A DNA stretch of 64,000 nucleotides from JBAYDV01 sp041672845 (GTDB lineage Bacteria > Bacteroidota > Bacteroidia > Bacteroidales > UBA932), in contig JBAYYV010000006.1 in assembly GCA_041672845.1 (NCBI GenBank), positions 1 to 64,000 of the forward strand, read 5' to 3'. The notes beneath the pieces are model-generated. The model saw only the letters and a program-made list of their open reading frames with translations. It had not been told where the DNA came from and ran no database searches. The position numbers were made by a program, and so were the translations under genes. Numbering within the stretch: position 1 is the stretch's first letter; the number at the start of each line of letters is the position of its first letter. Below, piece by piece: positions 17,089-24,962 of this stretch.

Positions 17089-18270
17089 ATGAATTCAGAG
17101 AATAACGGTGACGTTCCCGCCAAAAAAGGCGGCCTTACAAATAACGTACTTTTAGATAAAAGACGTTGTTTAAATAACGAATTCGAAATTGGAGAAAATT
17201 CTACTTATCAAACTCTTACTAAGAATTTTTCTACAAACATTCTTTTTTCTAAATCTAAAGAAAAAAAACTGAAAACAGTCGGTATTACTTACGACTTAAA
17301 AAGCAGTTATCTTAAACAAGGCTTCACAGAAGAACAAACTGCCGAGTTTGATGATGAATCTACTATTATCGCTATTGAAGAAGAACTAACTCTAGCTGGT
17401 TTTAAACCAGAAAGAATAGGTAATATTTTTCAACTAGTTAAAGCCTTAAGCAAAGGTAAAAAATGGGATTTAGTATTCAATATTTCTGAGTGTATGTATG
17501 GTGACGGCCGTGAATCTGCTGTGCCTGCATTACTAGATCAATATCAAATTCCTTACATTTTTAGTGGTCCTGTCGTTATGGGTATCTCTCTTAATAAATA
17601 TGTATCTAGATTAGTTATTGAAGCAGGAGGTGTAGCAGTAAGTCCTGGTAGAATAATTTGCAATATAACTGATATTGATATAGTCTTAGATGATTTAGCA
17701 TCTGGTAAATTATCATATCCTTTATTTCTTAAACCTGTAGCGGAAGGTACTGGTAAAGGTATTACCGATAAAAGTATCATAAATAATAATACTGATTTAA
17801 GAAAATTAAGTACTGAAATGCTTAATAGTTATCATCAGTCAGTTCTAGTAGAGGAGTATTTATCTGGTCGTGAATTTACTGTCGGTATAGTAGGTAGCGG
17901 AACAGATACTCAAGTGATAGGTGGCATGGAAATTATTTGTCGAGATGGATTGCCATATTCTAACTTCGTAAAAGAAAATTATAAGGAATATGTAAACTAT
18001 TTAGCACTTGAAGATGATATTAAGAAACAATGCGAAGATATAGCTGTCCGTGTTTGGCAGATCTTAGGTGGTCTAGATGGTGGACGTATAGATTTACGAG
18101 CTGACAGAAATGGAAGAATCTGTTTTATGGAAGTGAACCCACTAGCTGGATTAAATCCTAATATTTCAGATTTCCCTATTTTAACTAGGCTGAACGGTAA
18201 AAACTACCATTATATTATGAAATCTATTATCGAATCAGCTATTAAAAGGACAAAAATCCAAAATGGATAG
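17089..18270 (+). CDS. ATP-grasp ligase, D-Ala-D-Ala-ligase-like (first of a pair)
   Basis: A 393-residue protein. The first ~60 residues match nothing I know. From KTVGITYDLK onward it follows the D-alanine-D-alanine ligase fold: an N-terminal Rossmann part (FNISECMYGDGRESAVPALLD), a central ATP-grasp part (FLKPVAEGTGKGI, VEEYLSGREFTVG) and the magnesium site GRIDLRADRNGR / FMEVNPLAGLNP. It should join a carboxylate to an amine through an acyl phosphate. It is unlikely to be the housekeeping Ddl, because it sits in a pair with a related enzyme and a GNAT gene away from the cell-wall cluster. It overlaps the next gene by 8 bp. The substrate is unknown. Confidence 0.82.
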   Translation: MNSENNGDVPAKKGGLTNNVLLDKRRCLNNEFEIGENSTYQTLTKNFSTNILFSKSKEKKLKTVGITYDLKSSYLKQGFTEEQTAEFDDESTIIAIEEELTLAGFKPERIGNIFQLVKALSKGKKWDLVFNISECMYGDGRESAVPALLDQYQIPYIFSGPVVMGISLNKYVSRLVIEAGGVAVSPGRIICNITDIDIVLDDLASGKLSYPLFLKPVAEGTGKGITDKSIINNNTDLRKLSTEMLNSYHQSVLVEEYLSGREFTVGIVGSGTDTQVIGGMEIICRDGLPYSNFVKENYKEYVNYLALEDDIKKQCEDIAVRVWQILGGLDGGRIDLRADRNGRICFMEVNPLAGLNPNISDFPILTRLNGKNYHYIMKSIIESAIKRTKIQNG

Positions 18271-19246
18271 TATAATAATCTATAATCAAGTAAAAGATTC
18301 TTCATCCCCTGATGCTCTAGATGTTTTAGATCAAGTAAAATTTGTAGAAATGGGCTTGACTGAGCTTGGATACCAAGTAGTCAAAAAGCCCATAACAGAG
18401 AATTTTTATGATGAACTTAAAGACATAGCTCTAAAGCAAAATAAAGATAATGGGGATGTGGTTTTTAATCTAGTAGAATCTATAAGAGATCATGATGAAT
18501 TACTGCATTTAGTACCCTCCATTTTAGATGTATATAGTGCTAAATATTCTGGTTGTTCTACAGAAGGATCATTTCTAACAGGGAATAAAAAACTAGCAAA
18601 AGAAATCATGTCTATGGTAGGAATACCTGTTCCTCTAGGTTATCTATTCAATGATGTTACTTCTTTAAAAAAGAATTTAAATTCTTTGAAAAAAGGTAGA
18701 AAATATATAGTTAAACCAGTGTCTGAAGATGGTTCCGTAGGTATAACAGAAGATTCTGTTTTTACTTATAATGGGACTTTGCCAGAAATTTGTCAAGGGA
18801 AAAAAGATAATGCTTGGTTAATAGAAGATTATATAGACGGGCGAGAATTTAATGTTAGTGTCTTGGCAGGAAAGGTTCTTTCTCCTGCTGAAATAATTTT
18901 TCAGAATTACACATCTGATATGCCTAAAGTAGTAAGCTACAAGGCTAAATGGGAAGAAGATTCATTCCAGTATAATAATACCGTGAGAAGTCTGGATCCT
19001 ATCTATTCAGAATCTTTAAAGAATAAAATAATCTCTGCATGTGAAAAATGTTGGGCTATTTTCCATCTTCATGGTTATGCTCGTGTAGATTTAAGAGTGG
19101 ATGATGAAGAGAACATATATGTTATGGAAGTTAATGCTAATCCATGTATATCTCCTGATGGAGGTTTCGTAGCCGCTTGTCATCATATAAATTTATCTGA
19201 TAAAGAAATTATTAAACTAATCTTAGAGGATAGTAATAACAAATAA
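18263..19246 (+). CDS. ATP-grasp ligase, D-Ala-D-Ala-ligase-like (second of a pair)
   Basis: A 327-residue relative of the previous protein, with the same landmarks: VFNLVESIRDHDELLHLVP, YIVKPVSEDGSVGI, LIEDYIDGREFNVSVL and the metal site ARVDLRVDDEENIYVMEVN followed by ANPCISPDGG. The sequence is clearly different from its partner, so the two are not a recent duplication; they may act in sequence or on different acceptors. It is translationally coupled to the upstream gene, and the GNAT gene follows 20 bp downstream. Confidence 0.82.
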   Translation: MDSIIIYNQVKDSSSPDALDVLDQVKFVEMGLTELGYQVVKKPITENFYDELKDIALKQNKDNGDVVFNLVESIRDHDELLHLVPSILDVYSAKYSGCSTEGSFLTGNKKLAKEIMSMVGIPVPLGYLFNDVTSLKKNLNSLKKGRKYIVKPVSEDGSVGITEDSVFTYNGTLPEICQGKKDNAWLIEDYIDGREFNVSVLAGKVLSPAEIIFQNYTSDMPKVVSYKAKWEEDSFQYNNTVRSLDPIYSESLKNKIISACEKCWAIFHLHGYARVDLRVDDEENIYVMEVNANPCISPDGGFVAACHHINLSDKEIIKLILEDSNNK

Positions 19247-19266
19247 TATATTATATATTAGCCTTT

Positions 19267-19749
19267 ATGAACAGATTTTCACAGGAACTTAATAAAAATG
19301 ACATTTTATCTTTTAAAGAGATTCTTAACTCTACTGCTTTTTTCTATGATTTCGAGATAGATATCGTAGTCGATATTTTCAATGAAACTTTAGCTAAGGG
19401 GCAAGAAGAAAGTGGCTATTACTGGACTAAACTTCTAAATGAAGATAATAGAATATTAGGATTTGCCATTTATGGTCCTAATCCTTCTACTATAGGTTCT
19501 TGGGATTTTTATTGGTTAGCCATTTCTAATGAATTCAGAAATAAACATTTAGGTACTCTATTACTAAAAGAAATAGAAAAAAATACTCGTCTATGGGGTG
19601 GAAAGATTTTATGGATAGAAACTTCTGGAAGATTACAATATTTACCTACTAGAAAGTTTTACGATAAATGTAATTATATAAAAGAAGCATCGCTTAAAGA
19701 TTATTATGGTGTAGGTGATGATAAAGTGATTTACAAAAAGATTTTATAA
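19267..19749 (+). CDS. GNAT-family N-acetyltransferase
   Basis: A 160-residue acyltransferase. The acetyl-CoA loop is NEFRNKHLGTLLLKEIE (R/Q-x-x-G-x-G/A-like, here RNKHLG), preceded by the strand WDFYWLAI and followed by ILWIETSG and RKFYDKCNY. It lies last in the cassette with the two ATP-grasp ligases, so it may acetylate their product or a precursor. The acceptor cannot be told from sequence. Confidence 0.8.
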   Translation: MNRFSQELNKNDILSFKEILNSTAFFYDFEIDIVVDIFNETLAKGQEESGYYWTKLLNEDNRILGFAIYGPNPSTIGSWDFYWLAISNEFRNKHLGTLLLKEIEKNTRLWGGKILWIETSGRLQYLPTRKFYDKCNYIKEASLKDYYGVGDDKVIYKKIL

Positions 19750-19799
19750 ATATATCCGAGTTTTATCTTATTTTTTCAATATTTTAATTTTTATATTTA

Positions 19800-19820
19800 C
19801 CCCCCCCTATTTTTTAGGGG
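19800..19820. other. Hairpin with a run of eight C, just before the glnN promoter
   Basis: CCCCTA (19804-19809) and TAGGGG (19815-19820) form a 6-bp stem around a T-rich loop, directly downstream of a run of eight C (19800-19807). It ends 3 bp before the -33 TTTG of the glutamine synthetase promoter. It could end the GNAT transcript, although no U-tract follows, or act as an operator. The C-run is unusual in this AT-rich DNA. Confidence 0.4.
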
Positions 19821-19823
19821 TAC

Positions 19824-19856
19824 TTTGTAAATTTTAATATATTTTTCTTACTTTTG
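19824..19856 (+). promoter_or_regulatory. Bacteroidota-type promoter of glutamine synthetase III
   Basis: TTTG at 19824-19827 and TACTTTTG at 19849-19856, separated by 21 bp, match the -33 TTTG / -7 TAnnTTTG consensus of the Bacteroidota primary sigma factor. The ATG is 22 bp further on, giving a short 5' leader of about 15 nt. It is the best-formed promoter in the window. Confidence 0.8.
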
Positions 19857-19878
19857 CCCCCATTAATAAACTAAACAT

Positions 19879-22065
19879 ATGGCAAAAGTTAGATTTTCTG
19901 CACTTAACGAGATTAGCACTCGTCCTTATAAACCTAGAAAAGTTTACCCTTCAGTATCTACTATTTTCGGAGAAAATGTATTTACTCATAATAAAATGAG
20001 AAAATATCTTTCTAAAGAGGCTTTCAAAATATTAGAAAAAGTTCTTGATAAAAACGGAGTAATCGATATAGAACTGGCTGATCAAGTAGCTTCAGGTATG
20101 AAAGCTTGGGCTATAGAAAGAGGTGCTTCTCATTACACACATTGGTTTCATCCATTGAATGGTAATACAGCAGAAAAACATGATAGTTTCCTAGATAGTT
20201 TCGATGATGATAATATTATAGAAGCTTTCGATGGTAAACTGTTAATTCAGCAAGAGCCAGATGCTTCTAGCTTACCTAATGGTGGTATCAGAAATACTTT
20301 CGAAGCTAGAGGTTATACGGCTTGGGACCCAGCTTCTCCTGCTTTTATTAATAATCATACTCTTTGTATTCCTACGATTTTCGTAGCATATACTGGTGAA
20401 GCTCTAGATTACAAAACTCCTCTTCTTAAATCATTAAATGTATTAGATGATGCAGCTGTCGATATTTGTCAATATTTCGATAAGGATGTTAATAAAGTGA
20501 ATGCTACCTTAGGATGGGAACAAGAATATTTTTTAATAGATGAGGCTTTATATAATGCTCGTCCTGATATTAAAATGTGTGGAAGGACTCTTATGGGTCA
20601 TTCCGCTGCCAAAGATCAGCAGTTAGAAGATCATTATTTCGGGGCTATTCCAGAAAGAGTAGATGTTTTCATGGATGAGTTAGAATACGAATGTCATAAA
20701 TTAGGGATTCCTGCTAAAACACGTCATAACGAATGTGCTCCAAATCAATTCGAACTAGCTCCGATATTCGAAGAAGCTAACTTAGCAGTAGATCATAATC
20801 AACTTCTTATGTCTACTATGAAAAGAGTAGCTAAGCATCATAAATACAGAGCTTTACTTCATGAGAAACCTTATGAAGGTATCAATGGTTCAGGTAAGCA
20901 TAACAACTGGTCACTTGCTACTAATACAGGAATAAATCTATTGTCGCCAGGCAAAAACCCTAAATCAAATATGCAATTCCTAGTTTTCCTAGTATCTACT
21001 ATAAAGGCCGTGCAGGAACATGAAGAATTACTTAAAGCTAGTATCGCTTCTTTCGGTAACGAATTTAGACTTGGCGGAGCAGAAGCGCCTCCTATGATTA
21101 TGTCCGTTTTCTTAGGTAAAAAATTAGCTTCTGTTCTAAATGAAATCGAAGAAAAAGTTAGCGATAAAAAAATGAGTCCTGATGAGAAAACCGAACTTAA
21201 ACTTAATGTCGGAAAGATTCCTGAAATTATATTAGATAATACTGATAGAAACAGAACTTCTCCATTTGCTTTCACTGGTAACAGATTTGAATTCAGAGCC
21301 GTAGGTTCATCAGCTAATTGTGCTGCATCATTGCTTATTTTAAATACAGCTATGGCCGAACAGCTAAAAAATTTCAAGCAAGAAACTGATAAAATAATAG
21401 CTAAGGGTATAAAGAAAGATGAGGCTATTTTCCAAGTTTTACGTCAATATATTAAGGAGACTCACAAGATTCGTTTTGAAGGAAATGGTTATTCAAAAGA
21501 GTGGGTAAAAGAAGCCAAAAAAAGAGGTCTTTCTTCCAATAGTAGTTGCGTATCAGTGTACAAAGCTTATTTATCAGATAAAACTAAAAAATTATTATCA
21601 GATAATGGAATTTTATCAGAAAGAGAACTCGAAGCTCGTTATGAAATCAAAAATGAGATTTATCTTAAGAAACTACAAATCGAATCTCGTGTCTTAGGTG
21701 ATTTAGCTCTTAATCATATTATTCCTACAGCTATCACTTACCAAAATACCCTTATTCAAAATGTACAGGGATTGAAAGATATATTACCAGATGATTTTTC
21801 TGAAAATGCCGAATTACAACTTGATAGCATTAGAGAAATTTCTATGCATATAAAAACTATTAAGAAAGAAGTGCAAGAAATGATAGCAGCTCGTAAAGCA
21901 GCTAATACTGGAATAGATAATATAGTAGAACGCACAAAAGTCTATTTTCGGACAGTTCGTCCATATCTAGATTCTATTCGTATTCATATAGACAAACTTG
22001 AATTTTTAGTAGATGATGAAGTTTGGCCTCTTCCTAAGTATCGTGAATTACTATTCATTCGATAA
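19879..22065 (+). CDS. glnN: Glutamine synthetase type III
   Basis: Makes glutamine from glutamate, ammonia and ATP, the main ammonium-assimilating enzyme in many Bacteroidota. The 728-residue length is that of type III and much longer than type I. Visible features are the N-terminal type III segment RPYKPRKVYP and FGENVFTHNKMR, GWEQEYFLID (metal glutamates), HNECAPNQFELAP (metal site), GINGSGKHNNWS (ATP/ammonium region with catalytic residues) and NRTSPFAFTGNRFEFRA. It has its own promoter. It lies directly after the ATP-grasp/GNAT cassette, which may be a functional link or simply position. Confidence 0.95.
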   Translation: MAKVRFSALNEISTRPYKPRKVYPSVSTIFGENVFTHNKMRKYLSKEAFKILEKVLDKNGVIDIELADQVASGMKAWAIERGASHYTHWFHPLNGNTAEKHDSFLDSFDDDNIIEAFDGKLLIQQEPDASSLPNGGIRNTFEARGYTAWDPASPAFINNHTLCIPTIFVAYTGEALDYKTPLLKSLNVLDDAAVDICQYFDKDVNKVNATLGWEQEYFLIDEALYNARPDIKMCGRTLMGHSAAKDQQLEDHYFGAIPERVDVFMDELEYECHKLGIPAKTRHNECAPNQFELAPIFEEANLAVDHNQLLMSTMKRVAKHHKYRALLHEKPYEGINGSGKHNNWSLATNTGINLLSPGKNPKSNMQFLVFLVSTIKAVQEHEELLKASIASFGNEFRLGGAEAPPMIMSVFLGKKLASVLNEIEEKVSDKKMSPDEKTELKLNVGKIPEIILDNTDRNRTSPFAFTGNRFEFRAVGSSANCAASLLILNTAMAEQLKNFKQETDKIIAKGIKKDEAIFQVLRQYIKETHKIRFEGNGYSKEWVKEAKKRGLSSNSSCVSVYKAYLSDKTKKLLSDNGILSERELEARYEIKNEIYLKKLQIESRVLGDLALNHIIPTAITYQNTLIQNVQGLKDILPDDFSENAELQLDSIREISMHIKTIKKEVQEMIAARKAANTGIDNIVERTKVYFRTVRPYLDSIRIHIDKLEFLVDDEVWPLPKYRELLFIR

Positions 22066-22126
22066 TGATAAAATCAAAATAGTTTATACTAAGCACTTTA
22101 TACTTTTTTAGTCTGATAATGCTCTA

Positions 22127-22323
22127 TTTTATGTAGCGTAAATGTCGATATCATCGTTCTGTGCACTATTTCGTACTTTCCTATACTGATTATGGGGGTT
22201 TTATGTAGAGCAAATATCGATATCATCGTTCTGTGCACTATTTCGTACTTTCCTATACTGATTATGGGGGTTTTATGTAGAGTAAATGTCGATATCATCG
22301 TTCTGTGCACTATTTCGTACTTT
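22127..22323. repeat. 72-bp tandem repeat, 2.7 copies
   Basis: Copies begin at 22127, 22199 and 22271, the last partial to about 22323, and are nearly identical (a few substitutions, such as atgtagcg against atgtagag). Each holds TCGATATCATCG, GTGCAC and TTATGGGGG. Because 72 is a multiple of three, one reverse frame stays open through the array, but the resulting peptide is itself a repeat and is not taken as a gene. The array lies 60 bp after glnN. Function unknown. Confidence 0.9.
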
Positions 22324-22376
22324 TGACTATTAGTTATAATAAATAATCTTTAAGAATATAAAAGAACATCTTTAAA

Positions 22377-22419
22377 TGAAGTGTATTCCCAAAAGTTTTA
22401 CGGCTTTTGGGACACTTCA
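22377..22419 (+). terminator. Strong stem-loop downstream of glnN
   Basis: TGAAGTGT (22377-22384) pairs with ACACTTCA (22412-22419), and inside it CCCAAAAG (22388-22395) pairs with CTTTTGGG (22404-22411) around TTTTACGG; one side carries a 3-nt bulge. Sixteen base pairs in all. No T-run follows directly, so it may be a Rho-independent-like end of the glnN transcript, an mRNA-stabilising end, or a small structured RNA. Confidence 0.5.
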
Positions 22420-22447
22420 GTAAGAAGTCCTTTTACTTTTAAAATTT

Positions 22448-22545
22448 GCCTAGATAATAGCATTGCCTAGATAATAGCATTAACTTGATAATAGCATTGC
22501 CTAGATAATAGCATTAACTTGATAATAGCATTGCCTAGATAATAG
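22448..22545. repeat. 17-bp tandem repeat array of two unit types
   Basis: Six units in order A-A-B-A-B-A (last partial), where A is GCCTAGATAATAGCATT and B is AACTTGATAATAGCATT. The units are almost perfect, so the array is recent or conserved. There are no spacers, so it is not CRISPR. Confidence 0.92.
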
Positions 22546-22715
22546 ATATAAGTAGAATTATAGTATAAACTTAATTATAGTATATAATAAAATTATAATA
22601 TCGATTGAATAGTAGTATCGATATAATAATGGATTAATGGAATAGTGGATTTTGTATGCTGATAGATTGAATTTTAAATGTGGTACGATGCTTTATATTC
22701 CACCTATTGCACCTC

Positions 22716-22886
22716 TATTTTTAACATTATATGTTTCTATAATGCTTTAATGTTAGATATGGCTTATTAGACAACATACTATTTTTAAAACTATATGTTT
22801 CTATAATGCTTTAATTTTAGATATGGCTTATTAGACAACATACTGTTTTTAACACCATATGTCTCTATAATGTGGTAAAAGTTTAT
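22716..22886. repeat. 64-bp tandem repeat, two full copies and a partial third
   Basis: The phrase ATGTTTCTATAATGC occurs at 22731 and again at 22795, and as ATGTCTCTATAATG at 22859, a 64-bp period. Each full copy also holds AGATATGGCTTATTAGACA. Copy differences are few. It ends where the TGTGG boxes ahead of mraZ begin. Confidence 0.88.
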
Positions 22887-22919
22887 AAATTGTGGAAAAC
22901 TTTGTAAAATTGTGGAAAA
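22871..22919 (+). promoter_or_regulatory. Triple TGTGG(A/T)AAA box, likely MraZ operator
   Basis: TGTGGTAAA at 22871, TGTGGAAAA at 22891 and TGTGGAAAA at 22911 are exactly 20 bp apart, so on one face of the helix. The known MraZ sites in other phyla are short GTG/TGGG-type direct repeats in front of mraZ. These boxes lie just ahead of the only mraZ promoter candidate, and the third box sits at its -33 position. The reverse strand reads TTTTCCACA twice, which also fits the loose DnaA-box consensus TTWTNCACA, so an origin element is the alternative. Confidence 0.6.
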
Positions 22920-22936
22920 GTATGTAATATATTTAG

Positions 22937-22944
22937 TAATTTTG
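22937..22944 (+). promoter_or_regulatory. -7 box of the mraZ/dcw promoter
   Basis: TAATTTTG matches the Bacteroidota TAnnTTTG element. The -33 position, 21 bp upstream, is occupied by the third TGTGG box instead of TTTG. It would give a leader of about 175 nt before mraZ (ATG 23126). That leader holds no recognised riboswitch or leader peptide. Confidence 0.55.
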
Positions 22945-23125
22945 TATTTATAGATATAGTATTCGTAAAAGTGTATGGAATGATGTACTTTAAATGCCTA
23001 TCATTTTATTTTGAAACATAATAAGATATCGAAAGCATTAAACAATAATTGAAAATATATATTTTCTAAATACACTAACATTTAGCGCCAAACAATACTG
23101 TATCCTAATTAAGTGCAAAATATAA

Positions 23126-23578
23126 ATGGTTAAATTTGTAGGTGAACATAGGGCAAAATTAGATGACAAAGGGAGATTGATTTTTCCTTCGTCATTCAAG
23201 AATCTTATGATGCAGTCTGAGTCTATTACTTTACGGTTCGTTGTTAAAAAAGATTTATTCGCTAATTGTTTAAATATCTTCACTTACGAAGAATGGGAAG
23301 TGGAATCTGAAGAAATAAAATCAAAACTGAATTTTTTTAATCCAGAGCATAACAAATTTTGGAGGGGTTATATGAGTAATCGTGCACTTATAGAAACTGA
23401 TAATAAACTTGGAAGAATAACTATTCCTAAATCTCTTCTGGAAACGATTTCTGTTAAGAAGGATGTGATTTTCGTAGGGAATGATCATAAAATAGAATTA
23501 TGGGCAAAAGAGAATTATGAAAAAGAACAAATAAGTCCAGAAGATTTTGTTTCTCTAGCAGAAAAGATTCTAGGTTAA
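23126..23578 (+). CDS. mraZ: Transcriptional regulator / division protein MraZ
   Basis: A 150-residue AbrB-like DNA-binding protein that opens the division and cell-wall cluster and in other bacteria represses it. Both tandem halves carry the signature DxxGR...P: LDDKGRLIFPSSF and DNKLGRITIPKSL. MraZ forms rings that bind repeated boxes, and three in-phase TGTGG boxes lie 207-255 bp upstream. Sixteen percent or so of the residues are Lys, normal for this low-GC part. Confidence 0.93.
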   Translation: MVKFVGEHRAKLDDKGRLIFPSSFKNLMMQSESITLRFVVKKDLFANCLNIFTYEEWEVESEEIKSKLNFFNPEHNKFWRGYMSNRALIETDNKLGRITIPKSLLETISVKKDVIFVGNDHKIELWAKENYEKEQISPEDFVSLAEKILG

Positions 23579-23626
23579 GTAGAAATCTAGAGTAAGCAGA
23601 AATCTAAAGTAAGCAGAAATCTAAAG
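23576..23626. repeat. 17-bp tandem repeat between mraZ and rsmH
   Basis: Three units of the form TAAGCAGAAATCTAAAG (the first reads TAAGTAGAAATCTAGAG), starting in the mraZ stop codon and followed by a decayed fourth. It lies inside the presumed dcw transcript. The period equals that of the arrays at 22448 and 59248, although the sequences differ. Confidence 0.88.
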
Positions 23627-23698
23627 TAAGAAACGTTTTTAGAGTAATGAAAATATTTAGGGTAAGAAGAGATTCTGAGATAATATAAATATTTGGCT

Positions 23699-24604
23699 AT
23701 GTCATCATATCACACACCTGTACTTCTCCATGAGAGCATCGATGGATTACAGATTAAACAAGATGGAATTTACTGTGACGCCACACTCGGAGGCGGAGGA
23801 CATACTCGCGAAATATTATCTAAATTAGGTCCTCAAGGCAGACTTATAGTTTTCGATAAAGATCAAGATGCATTAGATAATGCTCCTTCTGATAATAGAA
23901 TAATCTTAGTACATAGTGACTTTAAATACATTCATAATTTCGTAAGGTATTATGGATATAAAGGTGTGGACGGAGTACTCGCCGACTTAGGTGTTTCTTC
24001 ACATCAGTTCGATACAGGAGATAGAGGATTTTCATTCAGATTCGAAGCTGAACTAGATATGAGGATGAACAAACTGGCTAAGACTAGTGCAAAAGATGTC
24101 TTAAATAATTATTCAGAAGAAGAACTTACTAAAGTTTTTCGTATGTACGGAGAAATTAAGAATCCTAAAAAAGCAGCTTGGCTGATATGTACTAAAAGAA
24201 AAGAAGAGCCTATAATAAATACTAGTGATTTAGAAGAATGTTTAAAAAAAATGGCTCCGTCTAAAACCGAGAATAAATTCTATGCTAAAATATACCAAGC
24301 TTTAAGAATAGAAGTGAACCAAGAAATGGCTAGCCTAGAAGCATTCTTACTTGCTTGTAACAAAGTAGTAAAACCAGAGGGCATAATATCAATTATTACT
24401 TATCATTCTCTAGAAGATAGAATGGTTAAAAATTTCATTAGAAACGGAAAGATAGATGGAGAAGCTGATAAAGATATGTATGGTAAAAAGATAGTTCCTT
24501 TCGAAGCTATTAACAGAAAACCTATATCACCTCCTGAAGAAGAAATAGCAAAAAACAAACGTGCACGTAGTGCTAAATTAAGAATTGCTAAAAGAGTACC
24601 TTAA
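23699..24604 (+). CDS. rsmH: 16S rRNA (cytosine1402-N4)-methyltransferase
   Basis: SAM-dependent methyltransferase acting on the ribosomal P-site base C1402. The 301-residue protein starts MSSYHTPVLLHESIDGL, the family N-terminus. It has DATLGGGGHTREIL (SAM site), DGVLADLGVSSHQFD, RGFSFRFEAELDMRMN and ITYHSLEDRMVKNF. The ATG at 23699 is preferred to a TTG two codons earlier. Second gene of the dcw cluster. Confidence 0.96.
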   Translation: MSSYHTPVLLHESIDGLQIKQDGIYCDATLGGGGHTREILSKLGPQGRLIVFDKDQDALDNAPSDNRIILVHSDFKYIHNFVRYYGYKGVDGVLADLGVSSHQFDTGDRGFSFRFEAELDMRMNKLAKTSAKDVLNNYSEEELTKVFRMYGEIKNPKKAAWLICTKRKEEPIINTSDLEECLKKMAPSKTENKFYAKIYQALRIEVNQEMASLEAFLLACNKVVKPEGIISIITYHSLEDRMVKNFIRNGKIDGEADKDMYGKKIVPFEAINRKPISPPEEEIAKNKRARSAKLRIAKRVP

Positions 24605-24624
24605 TACAAGTATTAGATAATAAA

Positions 24625-24954
24625 ATGACAAAAAGAAATATCATAGCAGATTTATTTGGAGGACAAATTCTTCTGGCTAATGGTGGGTTGATTAAAAATA
24701 GGAAACTTGTAATCATCATATTCTTATTAATAATCTTAATTATTTCTATCCACTATAGGTCTAAGGATGTGCTCGTTCAGCAAGAAGATAATGCAAATCT
24801 AATAGAAGAATTAAAGACTGAACATATAAGTAATGATGCTAGAATATTGTCACTGAGTAAACATGGAGAAATAAAAAAGCTGTTAGAACAAAAAAAATCC
24901 ACTTTAGTTTCCCCTACTGATCCTCCAGTTATTATTGAAAATATAGATAGATAA
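24625..24954 (+). CDS. ftsL: FtsL-like division protein
   Basis: A 109-residue bitopic membrane protein: cytoplasmic N-terminus of about 27 residues, one membrane helix (LVIIIFLLIILIIS), then a short coiled-coil-prone periplasmic part (EDNANLIEELKTEHISND). Size, topology and place between rsmH and ftsI identify the FtsL equivalent, although the sequence itself is poorly conserved. It would form a trimer with FtsQ and FtsB to activate FtsW/FtsI. Confidence 0.8.
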   Translation: MTKRNIIADLFGGQILLANGGLIKNRKLVIIIFLLIILIISIHYRSKDVLVQQEDNANLIEELKTEHISNDARILSLSKHGEIKKLLEQKKSTLVSPTDPPVIIENIDR

Positions 24955-24962
24955 ACTATAAA

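Noticed and set aside
20871..21377. 168-codon open frame opposite glnN
   Set aside because: Shadow of the strongly conserved glutamine synthetase gene; no domain or start context of its own.
22098..22310. 70-codon reverse open frame
   Set aside because: Produced by the 72-bp tandem repeat; the peptide is only the repeat unit.
22448..22545. CRISPR array
   Set aside because: Units abut with no spacers, are 17 bp long, and no cas genes are in the window.
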